NCBI GenBank assembly: GCA_023300835.1
Contig: JALZVB010000162.1
Location: forward strand, 1-10,421
Source of the DNA: Saprospiraceae bacterium
Lineage (GTDB): Bacteria; Bacteroidota; Bacteroidia; Chitinophagales; Saprospiraceae
Direction: 5' to 3'
Length of the DNA stretch: 10,421 nucleotides
Of this stretch, positions 1-8,800 are shown one piece after another. Position 1 is the stretch's first letter. Every line of letters starts with the position of its first letter. The notes beneath the pieces were generated by a model, which worked only from the letters and a program-made list of their open reading frames with translations, did no database searches and had not been told where the DNA came from. The translations under genes were made by a program, and so were the position numbers.

Positions 1-12
1 AAATAGATAGAT

Positions 13-1182
13 ATGAGAATTTTGGCGGTAGACGATCAACCACTTACACTTACAGCAATAGAATACAAGTTAGAAAAAACAGGTCATACTGTTGTACTTG
101 CACACAGTGGGGAAGAAGCCATAACCACATTCCAAACTGCAAATCCAGACTTGATGATCATAGATCTCAACATGCCTGGCAAAGATGGTTTTGAAGTAAT
201 AAGACATTTACGACAAGAATTAAAATCTAACATTCCCATACTCGTTATGTCAGGTGAAGATGATGAATCAATCATCGTCAAAGCATTTAATGCAGGTGCT
301 GATGAATATATAAGGAAGCCCGTCGGTCTTAATGAACTCCACATAAGAGTACAAAAATTACTGAAACAACCGCTACCCAATAATCAATCTACACAAGCTG
401 AAAACACATCACAACAGATACAGAAAAACATTGTTGGTGTCGTCATCCCATGTTATAATGAAGAGAAAAGACTTAAGACTAGAGCATTTACAGAATTTGT
501 AAAAAATAATCTAGGGTATCATTTATGTTTTGTCAATGATGGCAGCAAAGATGATACACTAAAAGTATTGAAAGAACTAGCCAAAGGAAGAGAAGATTAT
601 ATAAGTGTATATAACTGTGAGAAAAACGGCGGTAAAGCTGAAGCTGTAAGGCAAGGTACGTTGCACATGATAAAGGATCCACAATTAGATTACATTGGAT
701 ATCTAGATGCTGATCTTTCAACAAATTTTCAAGATTTCGATGATTTAGTGAAAACTATTTCAGATTCTAAATTTCAAATTGTAGGCGGATCTCGAATCAG
801 TAGAATGGGAGCCAATATTACCAAAGAAGGATCACGAGCAATTATAAGTAAAACGATAAATCTTATAATCCAAAAGATACTAGGTATGTCTTTTCAAGAT
901 ACACAGTGTGGAGCTAAGGTAATGACACGAGAAGTTGCGGAACAATTATTTCAGAAAAAATTCTTGACCAGCTGGATATTTGACGTAGAAATTTTCTTAC
1001 GTATGAAGAAATACTATGGCGCAGACAAAGCGCAAGAATTAATATGCGAGCAACCACTGAAAAGATGGGTTCACGAAGATGGATCTAATCTCTCTTTCAA
1101 GGATTCTATAAAAATAGTAGGCCAGTTAGCACAGATTTCTTTTGCTTACAATCGAGGAGGTGTTATGTCCGGAACAAACTAA
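13..1182 (+). CDS. Response-regulator receiver fused to Alg5/DPM-like family 2 glycosyltransferase
   Basis: This 389-residue protein has two domains. Residues 1-118 form a CheY-like receiver with all the usual active-site residues: the acidic pair D7/D8, phospho-acceptor D51 in IIDLNMPG, S80 at the Thr/Ser switch position and K102-P103. A polar Gln/Asn-rich linker (about 119-138) follows. Residues 139-380 are a GT-A fold family 2 glycosyltransferase: the start VVIPCYNEE, NDGSKDDT at 175-182, the DXD-type metal site D232-A-D234, QDTQCGAK at 295-302 and SWIFDVEI near 320-327. The last two motifs are typical of dolichyl/polyprenyl-phosphate glucosyl- or mannosyltransferases (Alg5, GtrB, DPM1). 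Unlike GtrB, it lacks C-terminal membrane helices, so it is probably cytosolic or membrane-associated. The likely reaction is NDP-sugar plus polyprenyl phosphate giving polyprenyl-P-sugar; the exact sugar cannot be read. It heads the visible plus-strand set and the STAS gene starts 10 bases later. The ATG at 13 begins directly at the receiver's first strand and has no Shine-Dalgarno sequence. Phosphorylation control of the enzyme is inferred from the fusion. Confidence 0.9.
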   Translation: MRILAVDDQPLTLTAIEYKLEKTGHTVVLAHSGEEAITTFQTANPDLMIIDLNMPGKDGFEVIRHLRQELKSNIPILVMSGEDDESIIVKAFNAGADEYIRKPVGLNELHIRVQKLLKQPLPNNQSTQAENTSQQIQKNIVGVVIPCYNEEKRLKTRAFTEFVKNNLGYHLCFVNDGSKDDTLKVLKELAKGREDYISVYNCEKNGGKAEAVRQGTLHMIKDPQLDYIGYLDADLSTNFQDFDDLVKTISDSKFQIVGGSRISRMGANITKEGSRAIISKTINLIIQKILGMSFQDTQCGAKVMTREVAEQLFQKKFLTSWIFDVEIFLRMKKYYGADKAQELICEQPLKRWVHEDGSNLSFKDSIKIVGQLAQISFAYNRGGVMSGTN

Positions 1183-1192
1183 ATAATAAAAT

Positions 1193-1519
1193 ATGTCAAA
1201 CTTAAATATAGATCACACTTATTCACTAGACAAAAATATAAAGTCAATTGGACTTTCTGGTAATCTTTCAGCAATGGATGCTATTAATTTCAAGGCTAAC
1301 GTATTAGAAATGATTTCAACACAATCTGTAGACTTTGAAATTAATCTTGAAGAATTAGATACACTTGATGTGACAGGGTTAAATGCATTAGTAATAGCTC
1401 ATAAAAAAATGAAACAAAAAGGCTTAAAATTAACAATGGTTAGTAAAGAAAATAGTCAATTTTCTGAGCTTATACATCTGGCTAAGTTTTCGAATTACTT
1501 CAACATGAAAGTAGCTTGA
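1193..1519 (+). CDS. Stand-alone STAS-domain protein (anti-sigma-factor-antagonist-like)
   Basis: This 108-residue protein is a single STAS domain, the fold of SpoIIAA and RsbV. The pattern is clear: an N-terminal strand with IKSIGLSGNLSAMDA, the central strand FEINLEELDTLDVTGLNAL, then KKMKQKGLKLTMV and a C-terminal helix ending near the AKFSNYF segment. In SpoIIAA the phosphorylated serine is the first Ser of D-S-S-G. Here the site reads D59-V60-T61-G62, so that position is Val, with Thr next to it. Classical Ser phosphorylation by an RsbW/SpoIIAB-type kinase is therefore doubtful, though T61 could be used. No kinase or PP2C phosphatase partner lies in the window. Its place between a receiver-glycosyltransferase and a flippase suggests regulation of polysaccharide production, as the STAS protein SypA does in Vibrio fischeri; that role is inferred. 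It is separated from the upstream gene by 10 bases and from the downstream gene by 3. Confidence 0.85.
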   Translation: MSNLNIDHTYSLDKNIKSIGLSGNLSAMDAINFKANVLEMISTQSVDFEINLEELDTLDVTGLNALVIAHKKMKQKGLKLTMVSKENSQFSELIHLAKFSNYFNMKVA

Positions 1520-1522
1520 TAA

Positions 1523-2794
1523 ATGAATGTTGTTGAAAAATTAAAAGACAAATTTGGAGCTGGTCTCTTTTTATTCATAGCGACCTTCCTTGTTAATGTA
1601 TCTAACTATGCACTTAATTTAGTATTAGGCAGATGGTTAGGACCTGAAGGTTTTTCAGAAGCCAACTTGATCGCTACTCTAGTTATGGGACTTTCATTTG
1701 TAGCTATGGGAGTACAACTTGCATCGGCTAAATTAGTGGCAGAAAAAAAGGAAGAAACAACATGGGCACTAGCAGGTCGTATCCTATGGATATCAATTTT
1801 ACTGGTTGCAATCCTTACTGCCTCCGCTCCATATATCGCCTCGTTCTTACAGTTGAACACCTCTAGCTCTATAATAATAGTTAGCATAGGCGTTCCCTTT
1901 TACTTTCTCATGAGTATAGGACGTGGTAGCCTACAAGGAAAAACAGATTTCAGAAAACTAGCATGGACATATATTATAGAAATGGTCTTGAGATGTGTTT
2001 CTACCGTAGCCTTGCTTTGGATATTTTATGATTCACCATATAGAACTGAAATTATTGCCGCAGGTTTTCTTATTTCTTTTATAGGGACATGGGTATATTA
2101 CAGGGTTCCCGTAAAGCTATCAATTACCTCATCTAATAAGAATTTATCTAAAATAAGTAAATTCTTGGCGATAATCATGTTATATGAATTGAGCCAGATA
2201 TTAATAAATAACAGTGACGTCGTTCTAGTGAAGCACTATTTTAATGCATTTGACGCAGGTCTATATGCTTCATTGGCCTTACTTGGTCGTGCTGTGTTCT
2301 TTGCTACATGGACAGTCGTTACGATTCTATTTCCTAAGGTTATAGAAAAAGAAAAAAATGGCGAACCTCATTTGCAACTCTTCTGGAATGCATTAGGTAT
2401 AGTCGGTGGAGTTGGCCTAATTATGACCATAGGAAGTTATTTCTTAGGTGGACTTGTGTTGGGCTTAGCCTTTGGGTCAGCATACCAAGGTATAGCAGAT
2501 CAGTTGTGGATATATACAACACTTACGAGTCTATTTGCTTGTGCAAATGTATTTGTCTATTACTACCTTTCACTAGAAAAATATACACCTGTTGTTATTT
2601 CTATTCTAATAGGCACCTTACAGATAATTGCAATAAGTATTTATCACCCTACACTACTAGGTGTAATGTATATACAAGTTGCACTGATGACTCTTATGCT
2701 ATTAAGCATGATAAGCTATCACTCAATAACAAATTACAAATTAAATCTAGACACTAATATATTAGTCAATCAGAAAAAGTTAAAGTCAATATAA
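1523..2794 (+). CDS. Polysaccharide flippase (Wzx/MATE-like, oligosaccharide exporter superfamily)
   Basis: This 423-residue protein is highly hydrophobic, with about 12 membrane segments (for example 14-36, 46-68, 86-108, 115-133, 155-170, 176-193, 213-229, 247-271, 286-312, 327-349, 355-372, 377-398). The N-terminus has the family hallmark LGRWLGPEGFSEANLI (35-50), and RGSLQGKTDFRKLAW (134-148) matches the mid-protein loop usual in Polysacc_synt / MOP-superfamily flippases. Its length fits the family. The role would be to flip an undecaprenyl-linked oligosaccharide, or a related glycolipid, from the inner to the outer face of the cytoplasmic membrane. The ATG lies 3 bases after the STAS stop, and the gene's stop overlaps the next start by one base (TAATG at 2792-2796), so the genes are almost certainly translationally coupled. 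The substrate is unknown. Teichuronic-type or capsular exporters would look the same at this resolution. Confidence 0.85.
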   Translation: MNVVEKLKDKFGAGLFLFIATFLVNVSNYALNLVLGRWLGPEGFSEANLIATLVMGLSFVAMGVQLASAKLVAEKKEETTWALAGRILWISILLVAILTASAPYIASFLQLNTSSSIIIVSIGVPFYFLMSIGRGSLQGKTDFRKLAWTYIIEMVLRCVSTVALLWIFYDSPYRTEIIAAGFLISFIGTWVYYRVPVKLSITSSNKNLSKISKFLAIIMLYELSQILINNSDVVLVKHYFNAFDAGLYASLALLGRAVFFATWTVVTILFPKVIEKEKNGEPHLQLFWNALGIVGGVGLIMTIGSYFLGGLVLGLAFGSAYQGIADQLWIYTTLTSLFACANVFVYYYLSLEKYTPVVISILIGTLQIIAISIYHPTLLGVMYIQVALMTLMLLSMISYHSITNYKLNLDTNILVNQKKLKSI

Positions 2795-4053
2795 TGGGAA
2801 AACTAAAAGTCGCAATCGTAAGTCCTTACCCACCTAGTAAAGGCACTCTTAATGAATATGCTTTCAACCTAGTTCAGAATTTTAAAGCAAAGGAGGACAT
2901 AGAAGAACTGATAATTCTTACAGACGAAATAGACGAACCATATAAAGAAGAAACACAAATAGGAAATTGTCTTGTAAAGATTGTTCCAACTTGGAAATTC
3001 AATAGCTACACAAATGCTTTTAAGATAGTAAAGGCAATAAAAAAGCATAAGGTAGATACTGTACTATTTAACATTCAATTTTTATCCTTTGGTGACAAAA
3101 AAATAGCTGGTGCACTAGGTCTATTAGGGCCCGCACTTACGAGATTAAGTGGCGTTCCTGTTATCACACTCTTGCATAATATTACAGAAACAGTAGACTA
3201 TAAATCAGCAGGTATTACTGAGAGCTCTTTCATGATATTCATTTACAATATCATTGGAACTGTACTGACCTCGTTATTATTGATGTCTAACATGCTCGCA
3301 GTAACTATGCCTAAATATGTTAGAATATTAGAAAAAAAATACAAGGCTAGTAATGTAGCACTCGTTCCTCATGGATCATTTATTGTGCCACCACTACCAA
3401 CTGAATCAAGTAATACTAAGCCCAAGAAGATTATGACTTTTGGGAAATTTGGAACTTACAAGAAGGTTGAAGAAATGATAGAAGCTGTAGAAATTGTAAG
3501 AGCTAGAACGAATGAAGAATTAGAAATTGTAATCGCAGGTACAGATAATCCTAATGTAAAAGGTTACCTGAAAAGTGTAGAAGAAAAATATAGTCATGTC
3601 CCACAGATCAGTTTCACAGGATATGTAGAGGAAGAAGATGTAGAGGGAATTTTTCGTGATAGTACTGTAGTTGTATTTCCATATACAAGTACGACTGGAA
3701 GCTCAGGTGTACTGCATCAAGCCGGAAGTTATGGTAAAGCCGTTGTATTACCTAACATAGGTGATCTCAAAGAATTGATAGAAGAGGAAGGTTATATGGG
3801 ATCATACTTTCAACCATCAGATGTTGATAGTCTAGCTAATGCTATTGAAAAATTGGTAGTAGATGAAGCGTATCGTAAAGAATTAGAAGGAAAGAATTAT
3901 GCAGCAGCAGCATCCCTTCCTATGTCCGATATTGCAGACTGGTATTTATTACATTTCGAAGCATTGACAGGAAAGTCGTACGTAGAAAAAAAGATTAAAG
4001 TTCTAGACAATAACCTCAAAAAAGGAACAAGCGAAGAGGCAATGTTTATCTAA
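2794..4053 (+). CDS. Family 4-like (GT-B) glycosyltransferase
   Basis: This 419-residue protein has the two-domain GT-B layout. The N-terminal half starts with KVAIVSPYPPSKGTLNEYA (5-23), the usual acceptor-side first strand and glycine turn. The C-terminal half carries VPHGSF (191-196), MTFGKFGTYKKVEEMIEA (214-231), an IAGT strand (247-250), FTGYVEEEDVEGIF (274-287), and VVFPYTSTTGSSGVLHQAGSYGKAVV spread over 293-318. The last segment is where GT4 enzymes normally show the E-x7-E nucleotide-sugar site (EGFG...E); here it reads TGSSGVLHQAGSYG. Similar Gly/Ser-rich variants occur in other GT4-like sequences, but the donor contact may differ. A hydrophobic patch (144-171) could touch the membrane. 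It probably adds a sugar to a lipid-linked intermediate on the cytosolic face for the flippase encoded immediately upstream. The start overlaps the flippase stop by one base. Its own stop overlaps the stop of the facing minus-strand gene. Confidence 0.8.
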   Translation: MGKLKVAIVSPYPPSKGTLNEYAFNLVQNFKAKEDIEELIILTDEIDEPYKEETQIGNCLVKIVPTWKFNSYTNAFKIVKAIKKHKVDTVLFNIQFLSFGDKKIAGALGLLGPALTRLSGVPVITLLHNITETVDYKSAGITESSFMIFIYNIIGTVLTSLLLMSNMLAVTMPKYVRILEKKYKASNVALVPHGSFIVPPLPTESSNTKPKKIMTFGKFGTYKKVEEMIEAVEIVRARTNEELEIVIAGTDNPNVKGYLKSVEEKYSHVPQISFTGYVEEEDVEGIFRDSTVVVFPYTSTTGSSGVLHQAGSYGKAVVLPNIGDLKELIEEEGYMGSYFQPSDVDSLANAIEKLVVDEAYRKELEGKNYAAAASLPMSDIADWYLLHFEALTGKSYVEKKIKVLDNNLKKGTSEEAMFI

Positions 4054-4655
4054 TATAGTGACTTAGGAATTCCTCTTGGTGTCATTCTATGAAATTTATT
4101 AATTCGCCATTTACCATCATTAAGGGTCATCATGATTTTATAGTCAGAAGTATCAATAAATTGAGTTGTTTCACTTTCAGTAATCAAAGACGTTTTTATA
4201 ATAGCCGCATAATCAGTAATACTAGCTACTTGCTTATCTTTTGATATGAAGTGGAGTTTAAGGTTATGCTCTAAGTCTTCTTTGATTAATTTATTGTTCC
4301 CTTTATAACTTTTTCTAATTTGCTCAGACTTTTGATCAGAAAAACTTTCTTCTAGGCCTAGATCTTTTTTGTTTTTTAGACTTAGATGTAAGATACCCCA
4401 AGCGTCAATATACGAGTCTTCTATTTTCTTACGAATAAAAGGATTTACATCACCTCCTATATTTCTATCATCAGGAAGCCAGGTTACTATAGGGTTATGA
4501 TCAACTAGTAGACTTATACCTGCGTCATATTTGTTCAGTTTTTTTGCACCCGTTTTAAAGTATACAATTATACTTCCGATACTATAAATAATAATACTTC
4601 CTATAAGGAACGCCACTATAATAGCTATAATTCTATGTGATTTACTTCTGGCCAT
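4050..4655 (-). CDS. Single-pass membrane protein with NTF2-like extracytoplasmic domain
   Basis: This 201-residue protein has a short basic N-terminus (ARSKSHR), one strong membrane helix (about 9-33), and then a soluble domain. The domain begins with WLPDD (59-63) and a helical stretch DSYIDAWGILHLSL (80-93). It ends with strands including a S/T-rich segment and MMTLNDGKWRINKF (175-188). The helix-then-curved-sheet order and the closing 'GKWRI' strand resemble NTF2/SnoaL-like or Tim44-like fold domains; this is a pattern-based reading without a database hit. No catalytic residues are evident, so it is more likely a binding or scaffolding part. It is the last gene of a three-gene minus-strand operon. 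The ATG at 4655 overlaps the lipoprotein stop by one base (TAATG). A similar domain seems to be present in the 1000-residue protein that opens the operon (about 625-733), which suggests the two work in one envelope complex. Confidence 0.7.
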   Translation of the reverse strand: MARSKSHRIIAIIVAFLIGSIIIYSIGSIIVYFKTGAKKLNKYDAGISLLVDHNPIVTWLPDDRNIGGDVNPFIRKKIEDSYIDAWGILHLSLKNKKDLGLEESFSDQKSEQIRKSYKGNNKLIKEDLEHNLKLHFISKDKQVASITDYAAIIKTSLITESETTQFIDTSDYKIMMTLNDGKWRINKFHRMTPRGIPKSLY

Positions 4656-5851
4656 TAAAGCGTAATTTCTTGTTCAAGATCAGAAACATTAATTAACACA
4701 TTACCTTTCTGTTCAATACCCATATTCATGAGATCAAATGTTGCTTCACCAAGTAGTGTTTCCTCCTTATACTCTTTTCCATTATGCGTTAAAGTGACGA
4801 TAGTCCCATCAGGTGCATACTGTCCCAACATTGACTTCAATGGCCCAATCAATAGTCTTTTGGTAAATCGATCATATTTTATAGTAAGGTCTGATATGTT
4901 TTCCTTAAAAGCAATTGGAATTCCATTACTCACGGATGTAAAGCCAATATAAGACCTGATTAACCAACTGGCTGGATTAGACGGATTTCTGATATAGACA
5001 TTAGCAACCCCGTCTATTGTAATGGCTTTATATAAGGCTATTACATTATAGTCTTCAACTACCTGATATGCTACCTCAGTTCCATCTGCTATTTGATTCC
5101 CATTGTCATCTACTATCTTATCGGTTTGTAGTCTCAGGTATTGTCGATTATCAGCAAAGGGGTGGTGACTAACAACTTTTATTGAAAAATTTGCTGGCCA
5201 ATCTGGGGTTTCAATAACGGCTTGTTCGTTAGCCAATACGTCTTGTTTAGAAACTCCAATTAAGGTTTTCTTAGCCACTGAGCCCGATCGAAATTCAAAA
5301 ACAGAATGTAGATTTTTTACAGGCCTCCATTTACTTCTTTGGTCAGCAGCCAGTTTTTCGTATACAACTCCTGTTGATCTAACAAACCCATTTCCTAAAC
5401 TATCAGAAGGTACAGTTACAATCATTGACGATTGTTTACTTCCTGTAACAATTGAGGCTGGCCCAGTGTATACATCTAGTGGACCTTTCATAGGTCCAGG
5501 TTCTATAGTAACACTTCGCTTAGCAATAATACTATCATTATGAATTGCTGCTATCGTATAAAGGCCAGAGTGAATAAAGTACTGTCCGTCAAGTTCCACT
5601 CTCTTATCAGAAAGTATGTCGATTGCATAACTCACGAGATCATTTGAAACAACAAGATTGATAGGATTACTTTTTTTCTTTTGGGTAATTACGGTTACAG
5701 TTAGACTATTGCCTATGACTAAACCTCCTAAAGATTCTAGCTTAATATTCGCCCGTTCTATATGTACTGGAGGAGGTATAACAACTACTTCTGGCTCTTG
5801 GCAAGACAAGATCATAGTAACTGTGAATAATATGGCTATTAATATCCGCAT
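4655..5851 (-). CDS. Beta-rich envelope lipoprotein, function unknown
   Basis: This 398-residue protein has a short lipoprotein signal. After MRIL the hydrophobic core runs to I-L-S-C with lipidated Cys17, and a proline-rich spacer (VIPPPVH) follows. The rest is rich in beta-strand patterns and Ig-like turns, such as DDNGNQIADGTEV and APDGTIVTLT, which resemble bacterial Ig-like/invasin-type repeats. I recognise no enzyme motif. It is probably anchored in the outer or inner membrane and acts as a structural or binding partner. I place the start at the ATG at 5851, which overlaps the upstream TGA by one base (TGATG, 5853-5849). A TTG one codon earlier would add only one residue. The gene sits between the GT-C-like membrane protein and the NTF2-like protein, with one-base overlaps on both sides, so all three are expected on one transcript and probably in one complex. 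Confidence 0.7.
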   Translation of the reverse strand: MRILIAILFTVTMILSCQEPEVVVIPPPVHIERANIKLESLGGLVIGNSLTVTVITQKKKSNPINLVVSNDLVSYAIDILSDKRVELDGQYFIHSGLYTIAAIHNDSIIAKRSVTIEPGPMKGPLDVYTGPASIVTGSKQSSMIVTVPSDSLGNGFVRSTGVVYEKLAADQRSKWRPVKNLHSVFEFRSGSVAKKTLIGVSKQDVLANEQAVIETPDWPANFSIKVVSHHPFADNRQYLRLQTDKIVDDNGNQIADGTEVAYQVVEDYNVIALYKAITIDGVANVYIRNPSNPASWLIRSYIGFTSVSNGIPIAFKENISDLTIKYDRFTKRLLIGPLKSMLGQYAPDGTIVTLTHNGKEYKEETLLGEATFDLMNMGIEQKGNVLINVSDLEQEITL

Positions 5852-8800
5852 CAAAAGGAAACTAGACCATTCGTTTGCAAAATAATTATGCCTTCATCCG
5901 TACTTAAAGCTTTGTTTTTTTGTCTAAAAAAGTTGCGCGGAAGAAGCTTAGCAGACTCTTGTCTTTCACTTCCATTGATAAGAATGTTTTTATTGTTTCC
6001 TTTTTCAATCAAACATAAATTTTTCAAATTTTTCAACTCCATTTCAAAAGGCTTTTCTCTTTGAGGTCTTATTCCTTTGTCCATATAATGCGTTTTCACC
6101 CATTTAAGATTATCGTTTTCATATTGCAAAGCTAATATCTGTGGAATACTTATTTCTTTATTTCCATAATTGTCTAGTCTACCATGGAGCTGTTGGTCTT
6201 GAACCTCAAGTTCTCTCAGCCCCATAAACTTATAGAATTTTTCATCAGTCACACTGGTTCTTGCAAAGACTACAAAGCTGGCAACATCTTCTCTATCAAT
6301 AGAGTCTGGCAAAATTGACCAGTTGTCAAAGTCTATTCTAAATCCGCTACTTTCTTTAGGTAATAAATTATGGATTAATACCTCATCAGCATTAGCGCGA
6401 TAAAGTGTATTACCTAGCTCGTCATACAATACTGCTTCTATTGTTATAAAGGAGGGATCATTGTCAATATTAGTGACTATACCTACAACATGGTAAGTAC
6501 TGTCTGACTTTATAAGGTTAGCCGCAGGGACATATAACTCTGGCCTATCTAGAACGTCTTCTCTAAACGTAGCGCCAGCTTCTGCCTTTCTTCTTCCTTG
6601 GGTATAATAATTAATATCCGGTATATTTATAATCTGATCAGGAGGTGTAGCTGCTTCATACTCAGGCTTTATGATGTACCACTTCTCATCTTTCTTATTG
6701 AGATCAAAAGTATGTTCAGTACTATATTTCTGAACAGCCGTAAACCAATTTGCCTTAACATCGATCTTAACTTTATTATCAGAAATCTGCTTTACTTCTT
6801 TTATTATAAGCGTATCCAATTTAGCATAAGAAGCTAGAATACCATCTTCTAGTGATAGTTCTAATGTATATTGTTCTAGCGTAAGTCCACCTGACAAATC
6901 ATGATATGTGTAGGCTTCTTCAAATTTCTTAAAATCAATGGCATGGAAATAGGTATGTACTAGCTCTACCGGATCTTGATGTAGGTTTTTAGCTTTCTGA
7001 ATATTGTAACCTTGCAATACAACCCAAGCCGCTACGGCTAAAAACCAAAGTACAAACACGATACGAGCTACCTTACCAGAACTGTAAGTAGGAATAAGTG
7101 CAACAAGATTTTTTCTATCCTCCCGTCTTACAAACCATAATGAAGTGTTCAATAAAATAGCAGTCAAGAGGCTACCGATAGGCAATGTACCCCACATTAT
7201 TCTCTGTATATCTGGGATATCCTTTTTGGGCAGTATCGTAGGAAGCGGAGGAACATCCTGTCGTTCCCAGAGGTCAATGCCATTCTCTAGCGGTTTCAGT
7301 TTTTTCCAACCATAGAAGTACAGCAAAGGCTCATAAAATTTATCATTGGAAAATATATATTTGAGATTATATTTTTCCGGTAAGGAAAGAAAATCTCTCA
7401 ATGCTTCTAAACCTTCTTCTCCCAGGTATTTAGAATTTTCGATACGTTCTACTGGTCTCGTTGTAAGTTCAGGTAATCGTCGCGCTGAGTGATAATTGCC
7501 ATCTACAGAAAGCGCTGAAGTATTGGCTGAGAGCCAAGCCATCTGATCTCCAAAACCTAATGTCATAAAACGCCATCGATCATGACCATCTCGATCTAAG
7601 AAACTGGCAATGGGAGTCATTTCAATAGAAGTCGGTTGCGTAGGTTTCATGTTGGAGAAATTGATAATTAATCCAGCTACAAACAACATCATTACAACGA
7701 TAAACAATACTGTTACCATATGAATAGCTGCACCCAAGTGCCACTTAACCCAAGCCGCTAACCTACCCTCTGCAAGACTCCACATGAACTGTCCGAAAAA
7801 CGGCAGCGCAATTATAGATCCCCAAAAAGTAAATCTATCTAATGTCAGAATATTAAAAGCATTAGCGCCAAGTATGAGTTTGGGCAGTGGTGTTGTACCC
7901 CCCGTTCCTAATAGAAACAATAATGCAAATGACAAACCCAAAAAGAGGTTTCGCTTCTGAAATATTTTATGAAATATACCCGGCAAAAAAAACAACATAA
8001 TTCCCCATGGAATAAGAAAGAAAACCATCCCCAGGCCTGGGTCTTCTATAAACGAAGCTCTAGAACCATGTGGGATACTGACCTGGGTAATAGGATCAGT
8101 TTTACTCCAATACCAATATGGAAATATCATAACGACAGTAATCGTGATTACGGTAAGTCCTATGAGAATAGCTTTAGGCGAGAGACGGAGTACTTTCTTT
8201 ACAAAATCCATCACGCGTACATTTTCTATTCCTGACCGCTCATCTATACATATATCTAGCACGGCAACGCCTAGGACAGGTGCAATAAAGAACACCATTC
8301 CGAAGATTGTTGTAACATGATGTGCCGCTGTAAGACAGGCAATCAATGATACCCCCGTAATGTAATAGGACCACCTATTGAATCGTATCCATCTATATAG
8401 TTCAGGGCAGGCATTTAGAAGCAAGGCCATTCCCGAAATGCTGGGTAATTGGCCGAATATATGTACTGCTTCTAAGTAGGAGGATGATAAAGTCGCCAAA
8501 AGACAGGCATAACCTGCCGCAATCGGGGTTACCCATAACTGAGAAAAATGAAATACGCCACGTATAAAAAGGCCTACTGCCACCATAGCCCACATCAAGA
8601 AGGCTAACTTAAGGCCCACAACTTTAGAAAGAATGGCAATAACCTGATGTACAAGCGGTGGATAACTGGTCATTGTAAAGCCTGTGTACCACTTATAATT
8701 CCAGGTCTCAAACCAGCCCGCAGCATAATGACTCCCAAAAAAGATATGGACATAGGCGTCATAAGTATTACCCATTGTAAATGAGAGTAACGTCCCATGC

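Noticed and set aside
1..12. Two TAG triplets just before the first gene, possibly the end of an upstream gene
   Set aside because: Only 12 bases are visible, so no coding frame can be supported.
1155..1167. Strong Shine-Dalgarno-like AGGAGG followed by ATG at 1165
   Set aside because: The ATG is in frame with the glycosyltransferase and would encode only five residues (MSGTN) before the stop. It lies too far from the STAS start at 1193 to serve it, and the other Bacteroidota-type genes here do not use such sites.
4065..4074. Palindrome AGGAATTCCT near the convergent gene ends as a terminator
   Set aside because: It is a 10-bp palindrome with no loop, followed by no T-run, and lies inside the coding region of the minus-strand gene. 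It is not a credible intrinsic terminator.
7969..8235. Plus-strand 88-codon frame inside the large membrane-protein gene
   Set aside because: It is antisense to a long, well-patterned membrane protein. Its translation is rich in basic and aromatic residues with no domain pattern, as expected for a shadow.
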